A stretch of DNA of 64,000 bases from Paraburkholderia gardini (GTDB lineage Bacteria > Pseudomonadota > Gammaproteobacteria > Burkholderiales > Burkholderiaceae): contig NZ_CAJQYY010000012.1 of NCBI RefSeq assembly GCF_907164575.1, positions 1 to 64,000 on the forward strand. The letters are read 5' to 3'. A program made the position numbers and the translations under genes. The notes beneath the pieces are model-generated. The model made no database searches and had not been told where the DNA came from. It was given only the letters and a program-made list of their open reading frames with translations. Below are positions 1 to 8,770 of the stretch, one piece after another (position 1 is the first letter of the stretch; the number at the start of each line of letters is the position of its first letter).

Positions 1-1
1 T

Positions 2-1510
2 GCCCGCCGCGCGGGGGGCCGGCCGCCCGACCCGGGGCCCACGGGCGGCGTCGCGGTGATCGCGCGCGACGCATACGGCGCGCTGACCGCCGCAGCGGAT
101 CTCCAGCCGGTATGGAACGCGGGCGCCGCCGCGAAACTGTCGAGCGCGGACATCGACGCGCGCCTTGTCGAGACACTCGACAAGGACAGCGGCCACGCGT
201 TCTATACCGTGGGCGACGTCGATGCCGCGCTGCAAACGGCGCACCGCACGATCAAGGCGGAATATCGCGCGCCGTATCTCGCGCATGCACCGGTCGAGCC
301 GGTCAACTGCACGGTGCAGTTCAAGGACGGCACGGCGACCGTCTGGGCCGCCACGCAGATGCCGACGCTCGCGCGCCGGCACGTCGCTAAAGTGCTGGGC
401 ATCGACGAAGACAAGGTCGACATGCAGGTCCCGCTGCTGGGCGGCGCGTTCGGCCGGCGCCTCGAAATCGACTTCATCACGCAGGCCGCGGCCATCGCGA
501 AGGAGGCGGGCGGCCGGCCGGTGCAGACGCTCTGGTCGCGCACGCAGGACACCCAGCACGATTTCTACCGGCCGGCGTGCCTGTCGCGGTTCGAGGCCGG
601 GCTCGATGCCGACGGCAAGCTGGTGGCATGGCGCAACACGTCGGCGGGCCAGGCGATCGTGCCACAGGTGCTCACGCGCACGTTCGGCCTCCCGGACCTG
701 CATCTTCCGTATGACAAGACGACATCCGAAGGCGCGTTCGACCAGCCCTACGAATGGCCGAACGCGCGCGTGGCGCACGCGTTCGTCGAGTTGCCGGTGC
801 CGGTGGGTTTCTGGCGCTCGGTCGGCCATTCGCATCAGGCGTTTTTCACCGAGTGCTTCATGGACGAGGTCGCGGCGCTCGCGGGCAAGGACCCGGTCGA
901 GTTTCGCGCGAGCCTCCTGACGCAGCATCCGAAGCATCTGGCCGTGCTGCGCACCACGGCTGCACTGGCGGGCTGGGGCAAGCCGGTTGTCGGCCCTAAA
1001 GGCGTGCGCTGCGCGCGCGGCATCGCGATGCATCAGGCGTTTGGCAGCATCGTCGCGCAGGTCGCCGAAGTCTCGCTCGATCCGGACAAAGGCGTGCGCG
1101 TGCATCGGGTTGTCTGTGTCATCGACTGCGGCACGGCAGTCAATCCGAACCTGATCGCGCAGCAGATGGAAGGTGGAATCATCTTTGGTCTTTCCAGCGC
1201 ATTGCAGAACGAGATCACGCTCTGCGAAGGGCAGGTGATGCAGACGAATTTCCTCGATTTCCCGGTCGTGCGCATGTCGAACTGCCCCGCGATCGAGGTT
1301 CACATCATGCCGGGCGACGGGCATCCACAAGGCGTCGGCGAGCCGGGCGTGCCGCCGGTTGCGCCGGCCGTCGCGAACGCGCTCTTCGCGCTTACCGGCG
1401 AGCGCCGCTATTCGCTGCCGCTCGACCCCGTCGGCGTGCGCCTGAAAACGCCCTGTCCGCTCAACCCCGCCAACACTGCGACGACGAAAACATGTCCTCC
1501 CTCAACGTGA
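2..1510 (+). CDS. Molybdopterin-binding subunit of a xanthine dehydrogenase/isoquinoline 1-oxidoreductase type enzyme (5' partial)
   Basis: Large catalytic subunit of a molybdenum hydroxylase, which hydroxylates an aldehyde or N-heterocycle using water as oxygen donor. The reading frame is open to the left edge, so the N-terminal part lies outside the window. Visible family features are GGAFGRR (molybdopterin contact), VGFWRSVGHSHQAF, and near the C-terminus GVGEPGVPP, which carries the catalytic Glu. The closest subfamily by pattern is IorB (isoquinoline 1-oxidoreductase beta). It overlaps the downstream 2Fe-2S subunit by 19 bases, so the two form one enzyme. The first ~45 bases are almost pure G/C and translate to a low-complexity stretch not expected in this family, so they may be unreliable. 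Substrate unknown. Confidence 0.9.
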   Translation, partial: ARRAGGRPPDPGPTGGVAVIARDAYGALTAAADLQPVWNAGAAAKLSSADIDARLVETLDKDSGHAFYTVGDVDAALQTAHRTIKAEYRAPYLAHAPVEPVNCTVQFKDGTATVWAATQMPTLARRHVAKVLGIDEDKVDMQVPLLGGAFGRRLEIDFITQAAAIAKEAGGRPVQTLWSRTQDTQHDFYRPACLSRFEAGLDADGKLVAWRNTSAGQAIVPQVLTRTFGLPDLHLPYDKTTSEGAFDQPYEWPNARVAHAFVELPVPVGFWRSVGHSHQAFFTECFMDEVAALAGKDPVEFRASLLTQHPKHLAVLRTTAALAGWGKPVVGPKGVRCARGIAMHQAFGSIVAQVAEVSLDPDKGVRVHRVVCVIDCGTAVNPNLIAQQMEGGIIFGLSSALQNEITLCEGQVMQTNFLDFPVVRMSNCPAIEVHIMPGDGHPQGVGEPGVPPVAPAVANALFALTGERRYSLPLDPVGVRLKTPCPLNPANTATTKTCPPST

Positions 1511-1968
1511 ACAGAAAGACGGTGACCGTCGCCTCCGACCCCGAGACGCCGCTTCTCTGGGTGCTGCGGTGCGAGCTGCATCTGACCGGCACGAAGTTCG
1601 GCTGCGGCGTCGGCGTCTGCGGCGGCTGCACGGTTCATCTGAACGACAAGGCAAGCCTTGCCTGCCAGACGAAACTCAGCGAATTGCACGGCGAGAAGAT
1701 CACGACGATCGAAGGCGTGCAGGGCGCCGATGCGAATGCGCTCAGGGCCGCGTGGCTCGACGTCGATGTCGCGCAGTGCGGCTACTGTCAGAGCGCGCAG
1801 TTCATGGCGGCCTGCGCGTTGCTCAGGAACGTGAAGCGGCCAGTCAAACCGGCGGAACTGGATGGTGAAATCGATGCGGCGCTGTGCGGCGTCATCTGCC
1901 GCTGCGGTACGTATCCGCGTATCCGCAAGGCCATCCAGCAGGCAGCGAAGACGCTGCATTTTTTCTGA
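1492..1968 (+). CDS. (2Fe-2S)-binding small subunit of the molybdenum hydroxylase (IorA-like)
   Basis: Electron-transfer subunit of 158 residues, the usual length. The plant-ferredoxin-type cluster ligands are Cys38, Cys43, Cys46 and Cys58 (GCGVGVCGGC). The second cluster domain has the AQCGYCQSAQ and ICRCGTYPRI motifs typical of the xanthine dehydrogenase family. It starts inside the end of the large-subunit gene, so the two are translationally coupled. The gene order (large then small) is the reverse of many orthologous operons. No FAD subunit is present, as in IorAB-type enzymes, which probably pass electrons to a cytochrome. The gene is convergent with the next one. Confidence 0.93.
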   Translation: MSSLNVNRKTVTVASDPETPLLWVLRCELHLTGTKFGCGVGVCGGCTVHLNDKASLACQTKLSELHGEKITTIEGVQGADANALRAAWLDVDVAQCGYCQSAQFMAACALLRNVKRPVKPAELDGEIDAALCGVICRCGTYPRIRKAIQQAAKTLHFF

Positions 1969-1994
1969 ATGACCCGCTTGCGCGACCGTGCCAG

Positions 1995-3338
1995 CTAGAG
2001 GTTTTCGGTAAACATCGGCTGGGTGCCGTTGTTGTCCTCGTAGTATTCGGCGCTCGCGGCGCCGCCCGTCCCGAGCCGGACAATCGTGAAGCCGTGCATG
2101 TACGTGCGGCCTTCGACACCCAGTTGCACGTCCGCCACTTTGGGCGGCCTGGCGATGCCGGGCATCGGCGCGAACGGTGCTGTGTCATCGTCGACGAACA
2201 CCGGCACCGCGCCGTGGCCGATGCAGCGCCCACGTTGCAGCCCCTGAAACGGATCGTAGACGGACAGATTGTGCTCGTGGCCCCAGAACCACGCGGCAAC
2301 CGGCTGCTTCGCGGCTTTCGCGAAGCGCTGATAGCTCGCGACGAGCTTCGGGTTGTATGCGGTGAACGTGCCGTCGGCGCCGCGCGGGCCGATCTGCGAA
2401 AACGCCGAAAAGAGCGGGTGGTGCGACATCAGGATCGTCTTGCCGTCGAATTCGCTGAGACGATCGATGATCCAGGCTTCTTCCTCGGGCTCGATGAACG
2501 TCAGCACGTCCTCGCCGATGACCGGGATGTAGTCGTGCAGGCCGGTATCCATCGCGATGAACTGCCAGTCGTCGTTACGCAGACAGAAGTAGCTGGCCGG
2601 CTGCAACCACGGGCGATCGTTCAGCGAGGCAATCAGGCTGTAATAACCGGCACCGCCTGAATACATGTCGTGGTTGCCTGAGAGCGTGTATACCGGCAGG
2701 TCTTTTGTGTCGCGCTCGAGCACCGCATCGATGATTCGCCTGAAGTTCACGTCGCACTCATGCGCCGTGCCGGAGTAGTAGATATCGCCGAGATGAATCA
2801 CGACATCCGGATTCTGCAGCGCCACTTCCTTCAGCAGATTCACGGCGATGTCGGTGCCGGTTCCCCAGTCGGCGATCAGCGCGACTTTCGCGCCGGCCTT
2901 GAGCGGCACGGTGACAGGGCCGACTGTCGCGGGCCGGATGTAGGGGATTTTGGCGCGGCTGCCGTCAGGTCCGAAGTACTGCACGTAACTGGAAATCGTG
3001 CCTGCCCAGCGCGGGTCGCAGACGTTGTAGCGCATGACGTCTTCGATGCTCTCCGCCGCGGCCGTATCGCCGTGCGCCCGCGCTTCCATGAGGGCGAAAC
3101 CCAGCTTCGCGCACTTCCACAAGTCCTGTGCGATGCCGTCGGGCGGCGCGTCGGGTAACGCCGCCGCGCCTTTTGCCTTGAGTGCCGCCACCTGTTCCGC
3201 CGCATGCACGAGGCCGTTTTCGAGACCAGGTCGCGACGCAAGGCTGGTCGTCAGATCGCAGGCCGCGCGCGCGACCTGATCCACGACAGACTGGTAGAGC
3301 GAAACAAACGGATTGCGAAAGCTCTGCGGCATGGTCAT
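1995..3338 (-). CDS. Metallophosphoesterase family protein
   Basis: Calcineurin-like phosphoesterase of 447 residues. The dinuclear-metal motifs appear in order: ADWGTG (Asp157), GDIYYSG (184-190), GNHDMY (221-226), MSHHPLF and GHEHN. The first motif has Gly where most members have His (DxG instead of DxH). The first ~150 residues are a helical N-terminal extension without a recognised domain. I chose the ATG at 3338 because AAGGAAA lies seven bases upstream; the longer ORF adds nine residues without a ribosome site. No signal peptide is seen. Monocistronic and convergent with the molybdenum hydroxylase pair. Substrate unknown. Confidence 0.85.
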   Translation of the reverse strand: MTMPQSFRNPFVSLYQSVVDQVARAACDLTTSLASRPGLENGLVHAAEQVAALKAKGAAALPDAPPDGIAQDLWKCAKLGFALMEARAHGDTAAAESIEDVMRYNVCDPRWAGTISSYVQYFGPDGSRAKIPYIRPATVGPVTVPLKAGAKVALIADWGTGTDIAVNLLKEVALQNPDVVIHLGDIYYSGTAHECDVNFRRIIDAVLERDTKDLPVYTLSGNHDMYSGGAGYYSLIASLNDRPWLQPASYFCLRNDDWQFIAMDTGLHDYIPVIGEDVLTFIEPEEEAWIIDRLSEFDGKTILMSHHPLFSAFSQIGPRGADGTFTAYNPKLVASYQRFAKAAKQPVAAWFWGHEHNLSVYDPFQGLQRGRCIGHGAVPVFVDDDTAPFAPMPGIARPPKVADVQLGVEGRTYMHGFTIVRLGTGGAASAEYYEDNNGTQPMFTENL

Positions 3339-3464
3339 GAGGATTTCCTTGCGGCTCGCGCGCAATGCGCGGACTTCAGCCGCCTTCCGTATTGGTGTAA
3401 CGAATGTGGTGTGAGTTTTTTCAACGCGGCTGGTGTGAGAAGACGTGAGCGCTGAAACTGGCCG

Positions 3465-4658
3465 TTACCGCGCGACGCCCTCGCCGTTTCGGGCGACGAT
3501 CCGTCCGTGAGAGATGACGCGCCTCCTCACCGGTCGCGCGGCGAGCGCATGGGCGACCGTCTCCGCGTCAAGCAATACGAGGTCGGCGCGCGTGCCCACC
3601 GAAAGACCGTGATCCGCGAAGCCGCAGCCTCGCGCCGCGGCGCCGCTGACGGTGTCGAAGGCGAGTTCGAGATCGTCGTCGCGGCGCAGGTCGTAGCGCA
3701 TGCCGACGAGCATCGCGCGTTCGAGCATGTCGGGCGAACCATACGGCGTCCACGTATCGCGGATGCCGTCGTTGCCCGCGAAGATCGTGACGCCGGCCGC
3801 CATACATGCCTTGAGCGGCGGAACTGGCACGGAAGGCGGCGCCGTCGTCAAAAGCGCGACCCGCAGACGGGCGAGGCGCTCAAGCAGCGCATCACGCGCG
3901 CGCTCCGGCAGATCGCCGAGACAGAACGCATGGCTGATCACGACGCGCCCCTGCATGCCGAGCGCTTCGACACGATCGAGCAGCAGCGTCATCGTGCGCC
4001 CGCCGGTTTCGCCGGGCTCGTGCAGATGGATATCGACGGGCTTCTGATGTCGCGACGCGATATCGAACGTCGTATCGAGCGAAGCGACCGGATCGCCGTC
4101 GATCGAAGCGGGGTCGAGCGCACCGAGCACGTCGGCGCCTTCGGCGAGCGCGCGATCGAGCAGCGCGGCGGTACCGTCGCGCCTGAGCAGACCCGACTGC
4201 GGGAAGGCGACAACCTGCAGGTCCATCACGCCCTTGAGCGTTTCGCGCGTGGCGAGCACGCCTTCGAGATGGCGCAGGCCGGCATCCGTGTCGACGTCGA
4301 CGTGCGTGCGAAGCCGCGTGGTGCCCGCATGCAGAAACGCGCGCGCGAGCGCGAGCGACTGCACGCCTGCGTCATGCCCGCTCGTCGCGCGCCAGCGTCG
4401 CTCGTTCTCGATGCGGTCGGTGAGCTTCGGGCCGACCTCGTTGCGATACCACGGCATGCCCCACATGGTCTTGTCGAGATGCGTATGACCTTCGACGAAA
4501 CCCGGCAGCACGAGCGCACCTTCGCCGTTTTCTTCCGTCACGCCGGGTTCGCGCTTCAGGTCGGGACCGATCGCCGCGATGCGCGAGCCGGCAATCGAAA
4601 TGTCGACGTGCCGGCCATCCGCGAGACGCACGTTGGTGATCATCAGCGTGTCGCTCAT
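3465..4658 (-). CDS. Amidohydrolase family protein, cytosine-deaminase-like
   Basis: Metal-dependent hydrolase of 397 residues in the cytosine deaminase/N-isopropylammelide hydrolase branch. Metal and catalytic positions visible are HTHLD (His58, His60), the internal HLHEPG, the His in ISHAFCL and the Asp in GNDGIRD, followed by the beta-sandwich tail typical of the superfamily (GTRADLVLLDAE). It probably removes an amino group from a cyclic nitrogen compound; the substrate cannot be deduced. The start ATG overlaps the stop of the upstream gene in an ATGA, so translation is coupled. Confidence 0.85.
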   Translation of the reverse strand: MSDTLMITNVRLADGRHVDISIAGSRIAAIGPDLKREPGVTEENGEGALVLPGFVEGHTHLDKTMWGMPWYRNEVGPKLTDRIENERRWRATSGHDAGVQSLALARAFLHAGTTRLRTHVDVDTDAGLRHLEGVLATRETLKGVMDLQVVAFPQSGLLRRDGTAALLDRALAEGADVLGALDPASIDGDPVASLDTTFDIASRHQKPVDIHLHEPGETGGRTMTLLLDRVEALGMQGRVVISHAFCLGDLPERARDALLERLARLRVALLTTAPPSVPVPPLKACMAAGVTIFAGNDGIRDTWTPYGSPDMLERAMLVGMRYDLRRDDDLELAFDTVSGAAARGCGFADHGLSVGTRADLVLLDAETVAHALAARPVRRRVISHGRIVARNGEGVAR

Positions 4659-5461
4659 GCCGGCCCCGCCGCTGCGTCAGGGGTTGCGGCAGGCGGCGCG
4701 AAGCGCGGCTGCACGGCGACGAGCTGGTCGTCGCTGGTCGCGACGATCCAGCGGTGCGCGCGTTCCACCTGATGCCGGTTATGGTCCTTGAGCGGCCCAA
4801 GCGCGCTTGCGGCTTTCCACACCACGGGCGCCGCCTTGCTCGTTCGTCCCGAAGAGCCGCCGACGAGCAGCGCGTACGGCCCGAGCGGCAATGACACGAA
4901 CGGCAGCGCGGGCACGATCCGCACGCGCCAGTCGATGAACGGCGCGTCGCTGCACATGAGCGGCGAGGGCAGCCCGTAAAGCACGGTGAAGTCATAAAGC
5001 GCGAGCTGCCCGCGCATCGGTGCGTACATCCTGCGGATATCGCCGACCACCGCCGCGCGGATTTCGTCGTCGAACATCGCTTCTTCGGAATAGCGTGCGT
5101 GGGCGGCGTGCGCTTCGCGCTGGTAGGCGCTGAATACGCCGAGCTCCACGCAGTCGTGCACGGCGCGCTGCACTTCCGCGGCTGAACCGGCCTCCTCGGG
5201 CTTGCCCATCTGCGCGGCGCGCAGAAAGCGGGCGAGGCCGGCTTCATGGATCGCCGGACCTTCCACGGTGGGGTCGTCTTCGACATCCTTGCCGAGGGGC
5301 ACATACCGATACTTTTCCGCGGCAAAGCGGGACTTCTTGCCTTCGTCGAATTTCACGCCGCCGTCGGTGCAGTCGAGAAAACGTGTGCCGACGTGTCCAT
5401 GCTCCCAGACGTAATTCTTCAGAAAAGGCCTTAACGGATGGAGGATTTCATGTCCGGTCAT
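4655..5461 (-). CDS. Hypothetical protein coupled to the amidohydrolase
   Basis: A 268-residue cytosolic protein with no signal peptide or membrane segment. I do not recognise the family with certainty. The C-terminal half (SDAPFIDWRV, then a PLGPYALLVGG strand, then HNRHQVERAHRWIVATSDD) is arranged like DUF4238 proteins (a SD-x-P element, a PLxP strand, then an Asn/Ala helix), but the match is weak. The start is supported by GGAG five bases upstream of the ATG. Its stop overlaps the start of the amidohydrolase by four bases, so the two genes probably act on the same compound. The C-terminal ~20 residues are Pro/Ala-rich and probably disordered. Confidence 0.7.
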   Translation of the reverse strand: MTGHEILHPLRPFLKNYVWEHGHVGTRFLDCTDGGVKFDEGKKSRFAAEKYRYVPLGKDVEDDPTVEGPAIHEAGLARFLRAAQMGKPEEAGSAAEVQRAVHDCVELGVFSAYQREAHAAHARYSEEAMFDDEIRAAVVGDIRRMYAPMRGQLALYDFTVLYGLPSPLMCSDAPFIDWRVRIVPALPFVSLPLGPYALLVGGSSGRTSKAAPVVWKAASALGPLKDHNRHQVERAHRWIVATSDDQLVAVQPRFAPPAATPDAAAGPA

Positions 5462-5530
5462 TCATACTCCCTGTCTGGTTTTCGAAAATAGCTTCGCCGC
5501 GACGTGCATGCGCACACGCACGCCGGTCGC

Positions 5531-7126
5531 CTATCCGGGCTTGCGCACGGCCGGCGCCTCGTGGCCCACATGCACGGGCGGCACGAACCACGCGAGACAC
5601 AGGCCGATCAGCGCGGCGAGGGTCGCGAGCGCGAGCCCGACATGTATCGATGAGACCAGCGCATCGCGCGCGGAATTCATCATCGCATTGCCGGAATGCC
5701 CCGCGCTGATCAGACGGTTGATCAGCGCGGCCTGTTCGTCGCGATCCACGAGCAGTTCGGGGCTGGCGAACGATTTGAACCATTGCGTCGCCTGATACGC
5801 ATCCAGCGAGCGGTGCACGCCCATCGTGTACAGATGCCCGAGCAGTGCGCCGGTCATCACCGTGCCGAGCATGCCGCCGAACGTGCGTAGCGATTGCAGC
5901 AGCGCGGTGGCCGCGCCGATATGATCGCGCTCGACGATCTGCTGCGAAAAGATCGTCAGGTTCGCGGCGACGAGCCCCAGACCCAGGCCGCTCACGCCCA
6001 TGCACGACATCCACACGATGTGCGGCTCCATGCCGTTTAGCGCGACGAGCACGAGACACGCCAGCGCGAATAACGCAAAACCCACATACATGATCGCGTT
6101 CGCGCGCCGCACGCGCGTGACAATGCGATTGTTCAGCACGCTGCCGACAGTCGTGCCGAGCAGGAGCGGCGTGATCAGCATGCCGGAATCGTGCGGCGAC
6201 ATTGCATAGCCGCCCTGAAACAGCAACGGCACGTAAAACACGAGCGAAAACAGCGCGAAGCCGCCAAGCACCGCCATCGCGAAGAGCGCGGCGAGCTTGC
6301 GGTCGAGCAGCATGTCGATCGGCACGATCGGGTTGCCCATGCGTTTTTCCCAGAACCAGAGCGTGATGGCGCAGCCGATGGTGACCGCGCCGAGTGCCAT
6401 CGTCGCGCGTGTTACACCTTGACGGGGAAACAGTTCGATCAGCAGTTGCAGCGCGCCGAACGTAATCGCGAGCACGACTGCGCCGAGCCAGTCGAGACGC
6501 ACCGGTCCGCTTTGACGCGCGTGGCGGATGTGCGGCAGAAAGCGCAGCACAAACAGCAGCGAGACGACGCCGATCGGCACGTTGACGAAAAACACCAGCC
6601 GCCAGCCGCCGTATTGGGTGAGCATGCCGCCTAGCGTCGGCCCGACGATGTTGGCGACGCCGAATGCGGTCGAAACGAACACCAGCCAGCGCAGTCGGAG
6701 CTTTGCATCGGGAAAGAGATCGGCAACGGTGGCGAACATCGTGCCGATCAGAATGCCGCCGCCGATGCCTTGCAGCCCGCGCGCGACCACCAGAAACAGC
6801 ATGTTCGTCGCGACGCCGCACAGGATCGACGCGATCGTGAATACAAGAACCGCCGCGACAAGAAACGGCTTTCGTCCGAACAGGTCGCCGAGCCGCCCGA
6901 AAATCGGAATCGTGATCACGGACGCCAGCATGTACGACGTCGCGACCCACGCGTAGAGATCGAAGCCCTTGAGGTCCGCGACGATGCGCGGCAACGCGGT
7001 GCTGACGATGGTCTGGTCGAGCGCCACGAGCATCGCGACGAAGGCCACGCCAAGCATGGCCATGAGCGATTCGCGAAAGGGCAGCAGTTGCCTGTCTGGA
7101 TCAAAGGCAGCGATGCCGGGAGTCAT
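5531..7126 (-). CDS. MFS multidrug efflux transporter, DHA2 (EmrB/QacA) family
   Basis: Proton-driven exporter of the inner membrane, 531 residues, with the 14-helix pattern of the DHA2 family. Motif C-type and motif A-type sequences are seen (LDQTIVSTALPRI in helix 1; GRLGDLFGRKPF in the loop after helix 2). The C-terminal ~35 residues are soluble. The ORF could begin 63 residues earlier, but that part is Arg/Cys-rich and lacks a ribosome site; the ATG at 7126 directly precedes a standard N-terminus (MTPGIAAFDP). No EmrA-like adaptor or regulator is adjacent, so the substrate cannot be inferred. Confidence 0.88.
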   Translation of the reverse strand: MTPGIAAFDPDRQLLPFRESLMAMLGVAFVAMLVALDQTIVSTALPRIVADLKGFDLYAWVATSYMLASVITIPIFGRLGDLFGRKPFLVAAVLVFTIASILCGVATNMLFLVVARGLQGIGGGILIGTMFATVADLFPDAKLRLRWLVFVSTAFGVANIVGPTLGGMLTQYGGWRLVFFVNVPIGVVSLLFVLRFLPHIRHARQSGPVRLDWLGAVVLAITFGALQLLIELFPRQGVTRATMALGAVTIGCAITLWFWEKRMGNPIVPIDMLLDRKLAALFAMAVLGGFALFSLVFYVPLLFQGGYAMSPHDSGMLITPLLLGTTVGSVLNNRIVTRVRRANAIMYVGFALFALACLVLVALNGMEPHIVWMSCMGVSGLGLGLVAANLTIFSQQIVERDHIGAATALLQSLRTFGGMLGTVMTGALLGHLYTMGVHRSLDAYQATQWFKSFASPELLVDRDEQAALINRLISAGHSGNAMMNSARDALVSSIHVGLALATLAALIGLCLAWFVPPVHVGHEAPAVRKPG

Positions 7127-7498
7127 GACGTGTTCCACGGAATGTCGGGAAGGGTGACGCGCGGATGGGCAGCCAGCATGCCTGCGGATGCCGGGCTCCA
7201 TGAATGTCGCACCGCGAATTGAAAGCAGCAAGCCATTTGATTGATCCGGTGATCCTTTCGACGGGACGCACGGGCAAGCGCAGGCATGGCCTCGCGCCCG
7301 GCGCCGTTTGTACATGTGTCGTTACAAAGTGGCCTTCGCAGGACCAGATGAGCTGCGTGTCGCAGGGACTTGTATCAGGAGCCGGGTTTCCAGGCGCCGG
7401 CGCCATCATCAAGCTGAGTGCCGGCCGGGAGGGCGCAGCCATCCTCAGTGTGGCCGCTGCACGCAGTGTCAAAAGCCAGAAGAACTGCCTCTTGATTA
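7127..7498. other. Intergenic region upstream of the MFS transporter
   Basis: About 370 bases without a supported gene. The left part continues the MFS reading frame upstream of the chosen start. Other ORFs here lack ribosome sites and recognisable motifs. It should hold the promoter of the MFS gene. Confidence 0.4.
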
Positions 7499-7785
7499 AG
7501 GGAAAACCCTGAGAGAGAAAACGACAATAGCGTGTCAAACCGGAACGACTAGACTGTAACCAAACGTAACCAAGTGTGACTAAGCAGTAAAGATAAGCAC
7601 GAGGTTGGAAGCGAGTGGGACCGGTAAGTCGGGGAAAACGAAAGTTCGGGGAAAGGTAGTTCGGGGAAACGAAGAAGCAACCAGAAGAAGAACAAAAACA
7701 AAAACAAAAACAAAAGAAAACGCAGCGGATTCAAATCCGCATGCATGGGGGTAAATGGCCGCTGGTTTCCAGCGGCCATTTTTTT
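7499..7785 (+). ncRNA. Candidate small RNA: palindrome, A-rich repeats, two hairpins, terminator
   Basis: No ATG lies between 7511 and 7740, and no convincing ORF exists on either strand, yet the stretch is highly structured. It starts with the perfect palindrome AGGGAAAACCCT (7499-7510). Then come two GTAACCAA copies (7556-7573), three CGGGGAAA repeats (7630-7668) and an (AAAAAC)n tract near 7691-7716. Next is a hairpin with 6-bp stem GCGGAT/ATCCGC and TCAA loop (7725-7740), and finally a 12-bp terminator hairpin with a T tract. The layout suggests a plus-strand RNA of up to ~280 bases. A -10-like GACAAT lies at 7523-7528, but no good -35 is seen. No family match is known to me. Confidence 0.4.
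7754..7785 (+). terminator. Intrinsic terminator
   Basis: Twelve-base stem AATGGCCGCTGG / CCAGCGGCCATT with a TTT loop, followed directly by five T. The T tract is on the plus strand only, so it ends a plus-strand transcript coming from the 7.5-7.75 kb region, where no protein gene is seen. The GST gene on the other strand ends at 7838, just beyond it. Confidence 0.85.
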
Positions 7786-7837
7786 GTCCACGCGCATGGC
7801 GGCGCAGCGCGGGGGAATCCTCCGCTGCAACACTTCT

Positions 7838-8548
7838 TCAGGCAGGCGTGCGAGCGGGTATCGTCAACCCTTTCCCGACGGCCGGGCGCGCGATGAACGC
7901 CTGCAGTGCGCGTGTGACGTGCGGGAAGTCATGGATCGCGACCAGGTCGCCCGCTTCGTAGAAGCCGACCAGGTTGCGTACCCACGGGAACGTCGCGATA
8001 TCGGCGATCGTGTAATCGTCGCCCATGATCCACTGGCGTGTGGCGAGACGTCCGTTCAGCACGCCCAGCAGACGCTTCGATTCGGCGACATAGCGGTCGC
8101 GCGGACGTTTGTCTTCATACTCCCTGCCCGCGAACTTGTGGAAGAAGCCGACCTGTCCAAACATCGGCCCGATGCCGCCCATCTGGAACATGACCCACTG
8201 GATCGTTTCGTAACGGCCGGCGGCGTCCCGCGGCATGAACCGGCCGGACTTGTCGGCGAGATAGATCAGGATCGCGCCGGATTCGAACAGCGCCAGCGGC
8301 TTGCTGTCCGGCCCGTTGGGGTCGATGATCGCCGGGATCTTGTTGTTCGGGTTCAGCGAAAGAAACGCGGACGACATCTGGTCGTTCGTCTCGAAGCTGA
8401 CGAGATGCGGCTCGTAAGCGAGGCCCGTTTCTTCGAGCATGATGGAAATTTTCACGCCGTTCGGTGTCGGCAGCGAATAGAGCTGGATACGCTCAGGATG
8501 TTGCGCGGGCCACTTCGTTGTAATCGGAAAGGCGGAAAGATCGGTCAT
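7838..8548 (-). CDS. Glutathione S-transferase family protein, YghU/Ure2p-like
   Basis: Cytosolic protein of 236 residues with a thioredoxin-like N-terminal domain and an all-helical C-terminal domain. YSLPTPNGVKIS near residue 28 is the signature of the YghU/YfcG (disulfide-bond reductase) branch, where Thr/Asn rather than Tyr or Ser contacts glutathione. NKIPAI and ALFESGAIL are the standard cis-Pro and glutathione-gamma-Glu binding segments. The start at 8548 has AGGA eleven bases upstream; the longer ORF (to 8668) adds an implausible leader. Likely role: glutathione-dependent disulfide or peroxide reduction. Monocistronic and divergent from the pentapeptide-repeat gene. Confidence 0.9.
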   Translation of the reverse strand: MTDLSAFPITTKWPAQHPERIQLYSLPTPNGVKISIMLEETGLAYEPHLVSFETNDQMSSAFLSLNPNNKIPAIIDPNGPDSKPLALFESGAILIYLADKSGRFMPRDAAGRYETIQWVMFQMGGIGPMFGQVGFFHKFAGREYEDKRPRDRYVAESKRLLGVLNGRLATRQWIMGDDYTIADIATFPWVRNLVGFYEAGDLVAIHDFPHVTRALQAFIARPAVGKGLTIPARTPA

Positions 8549-8770
8549 CTCGAGTTCCTGATTCGGGGTGGTGAGCGGTGACGCCGCGCCATTCAATGCA
8601 TATCTGGCGGTATTCGGCGGTATGCGGCGGTATTCGTCGGACAGGACGATAAATATAAACACTTCCATGATTTCCTGCCCGGGATGGCGGCCAGGGTGCT
8701 GAAGTTAAAATGGCTCATGTGCCTTACCCATGCCGCGCGGCGCATCGTGCGCGGCACACTCCGACCTCAC

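Noticed and set aside
7725..7740. T-arm-like GCGGATTCAAATCCGC suggesting a tRNA fragment
   Set aside because: The pairing is 6 bp with a four-base loop, not 5 bp with a seven-base loop, and the A-rich sequence to its left cannot form the rest of a tRNA.
7549..7833. Minus-strand ORF with a Phe/Leu-rich hydrophobic stretch resembling a small membrane protein
   Set aside because: The hydrophobic run is only the complement of the (AAAAAC) repeat and purine-rich tract; there is no ribosome site.
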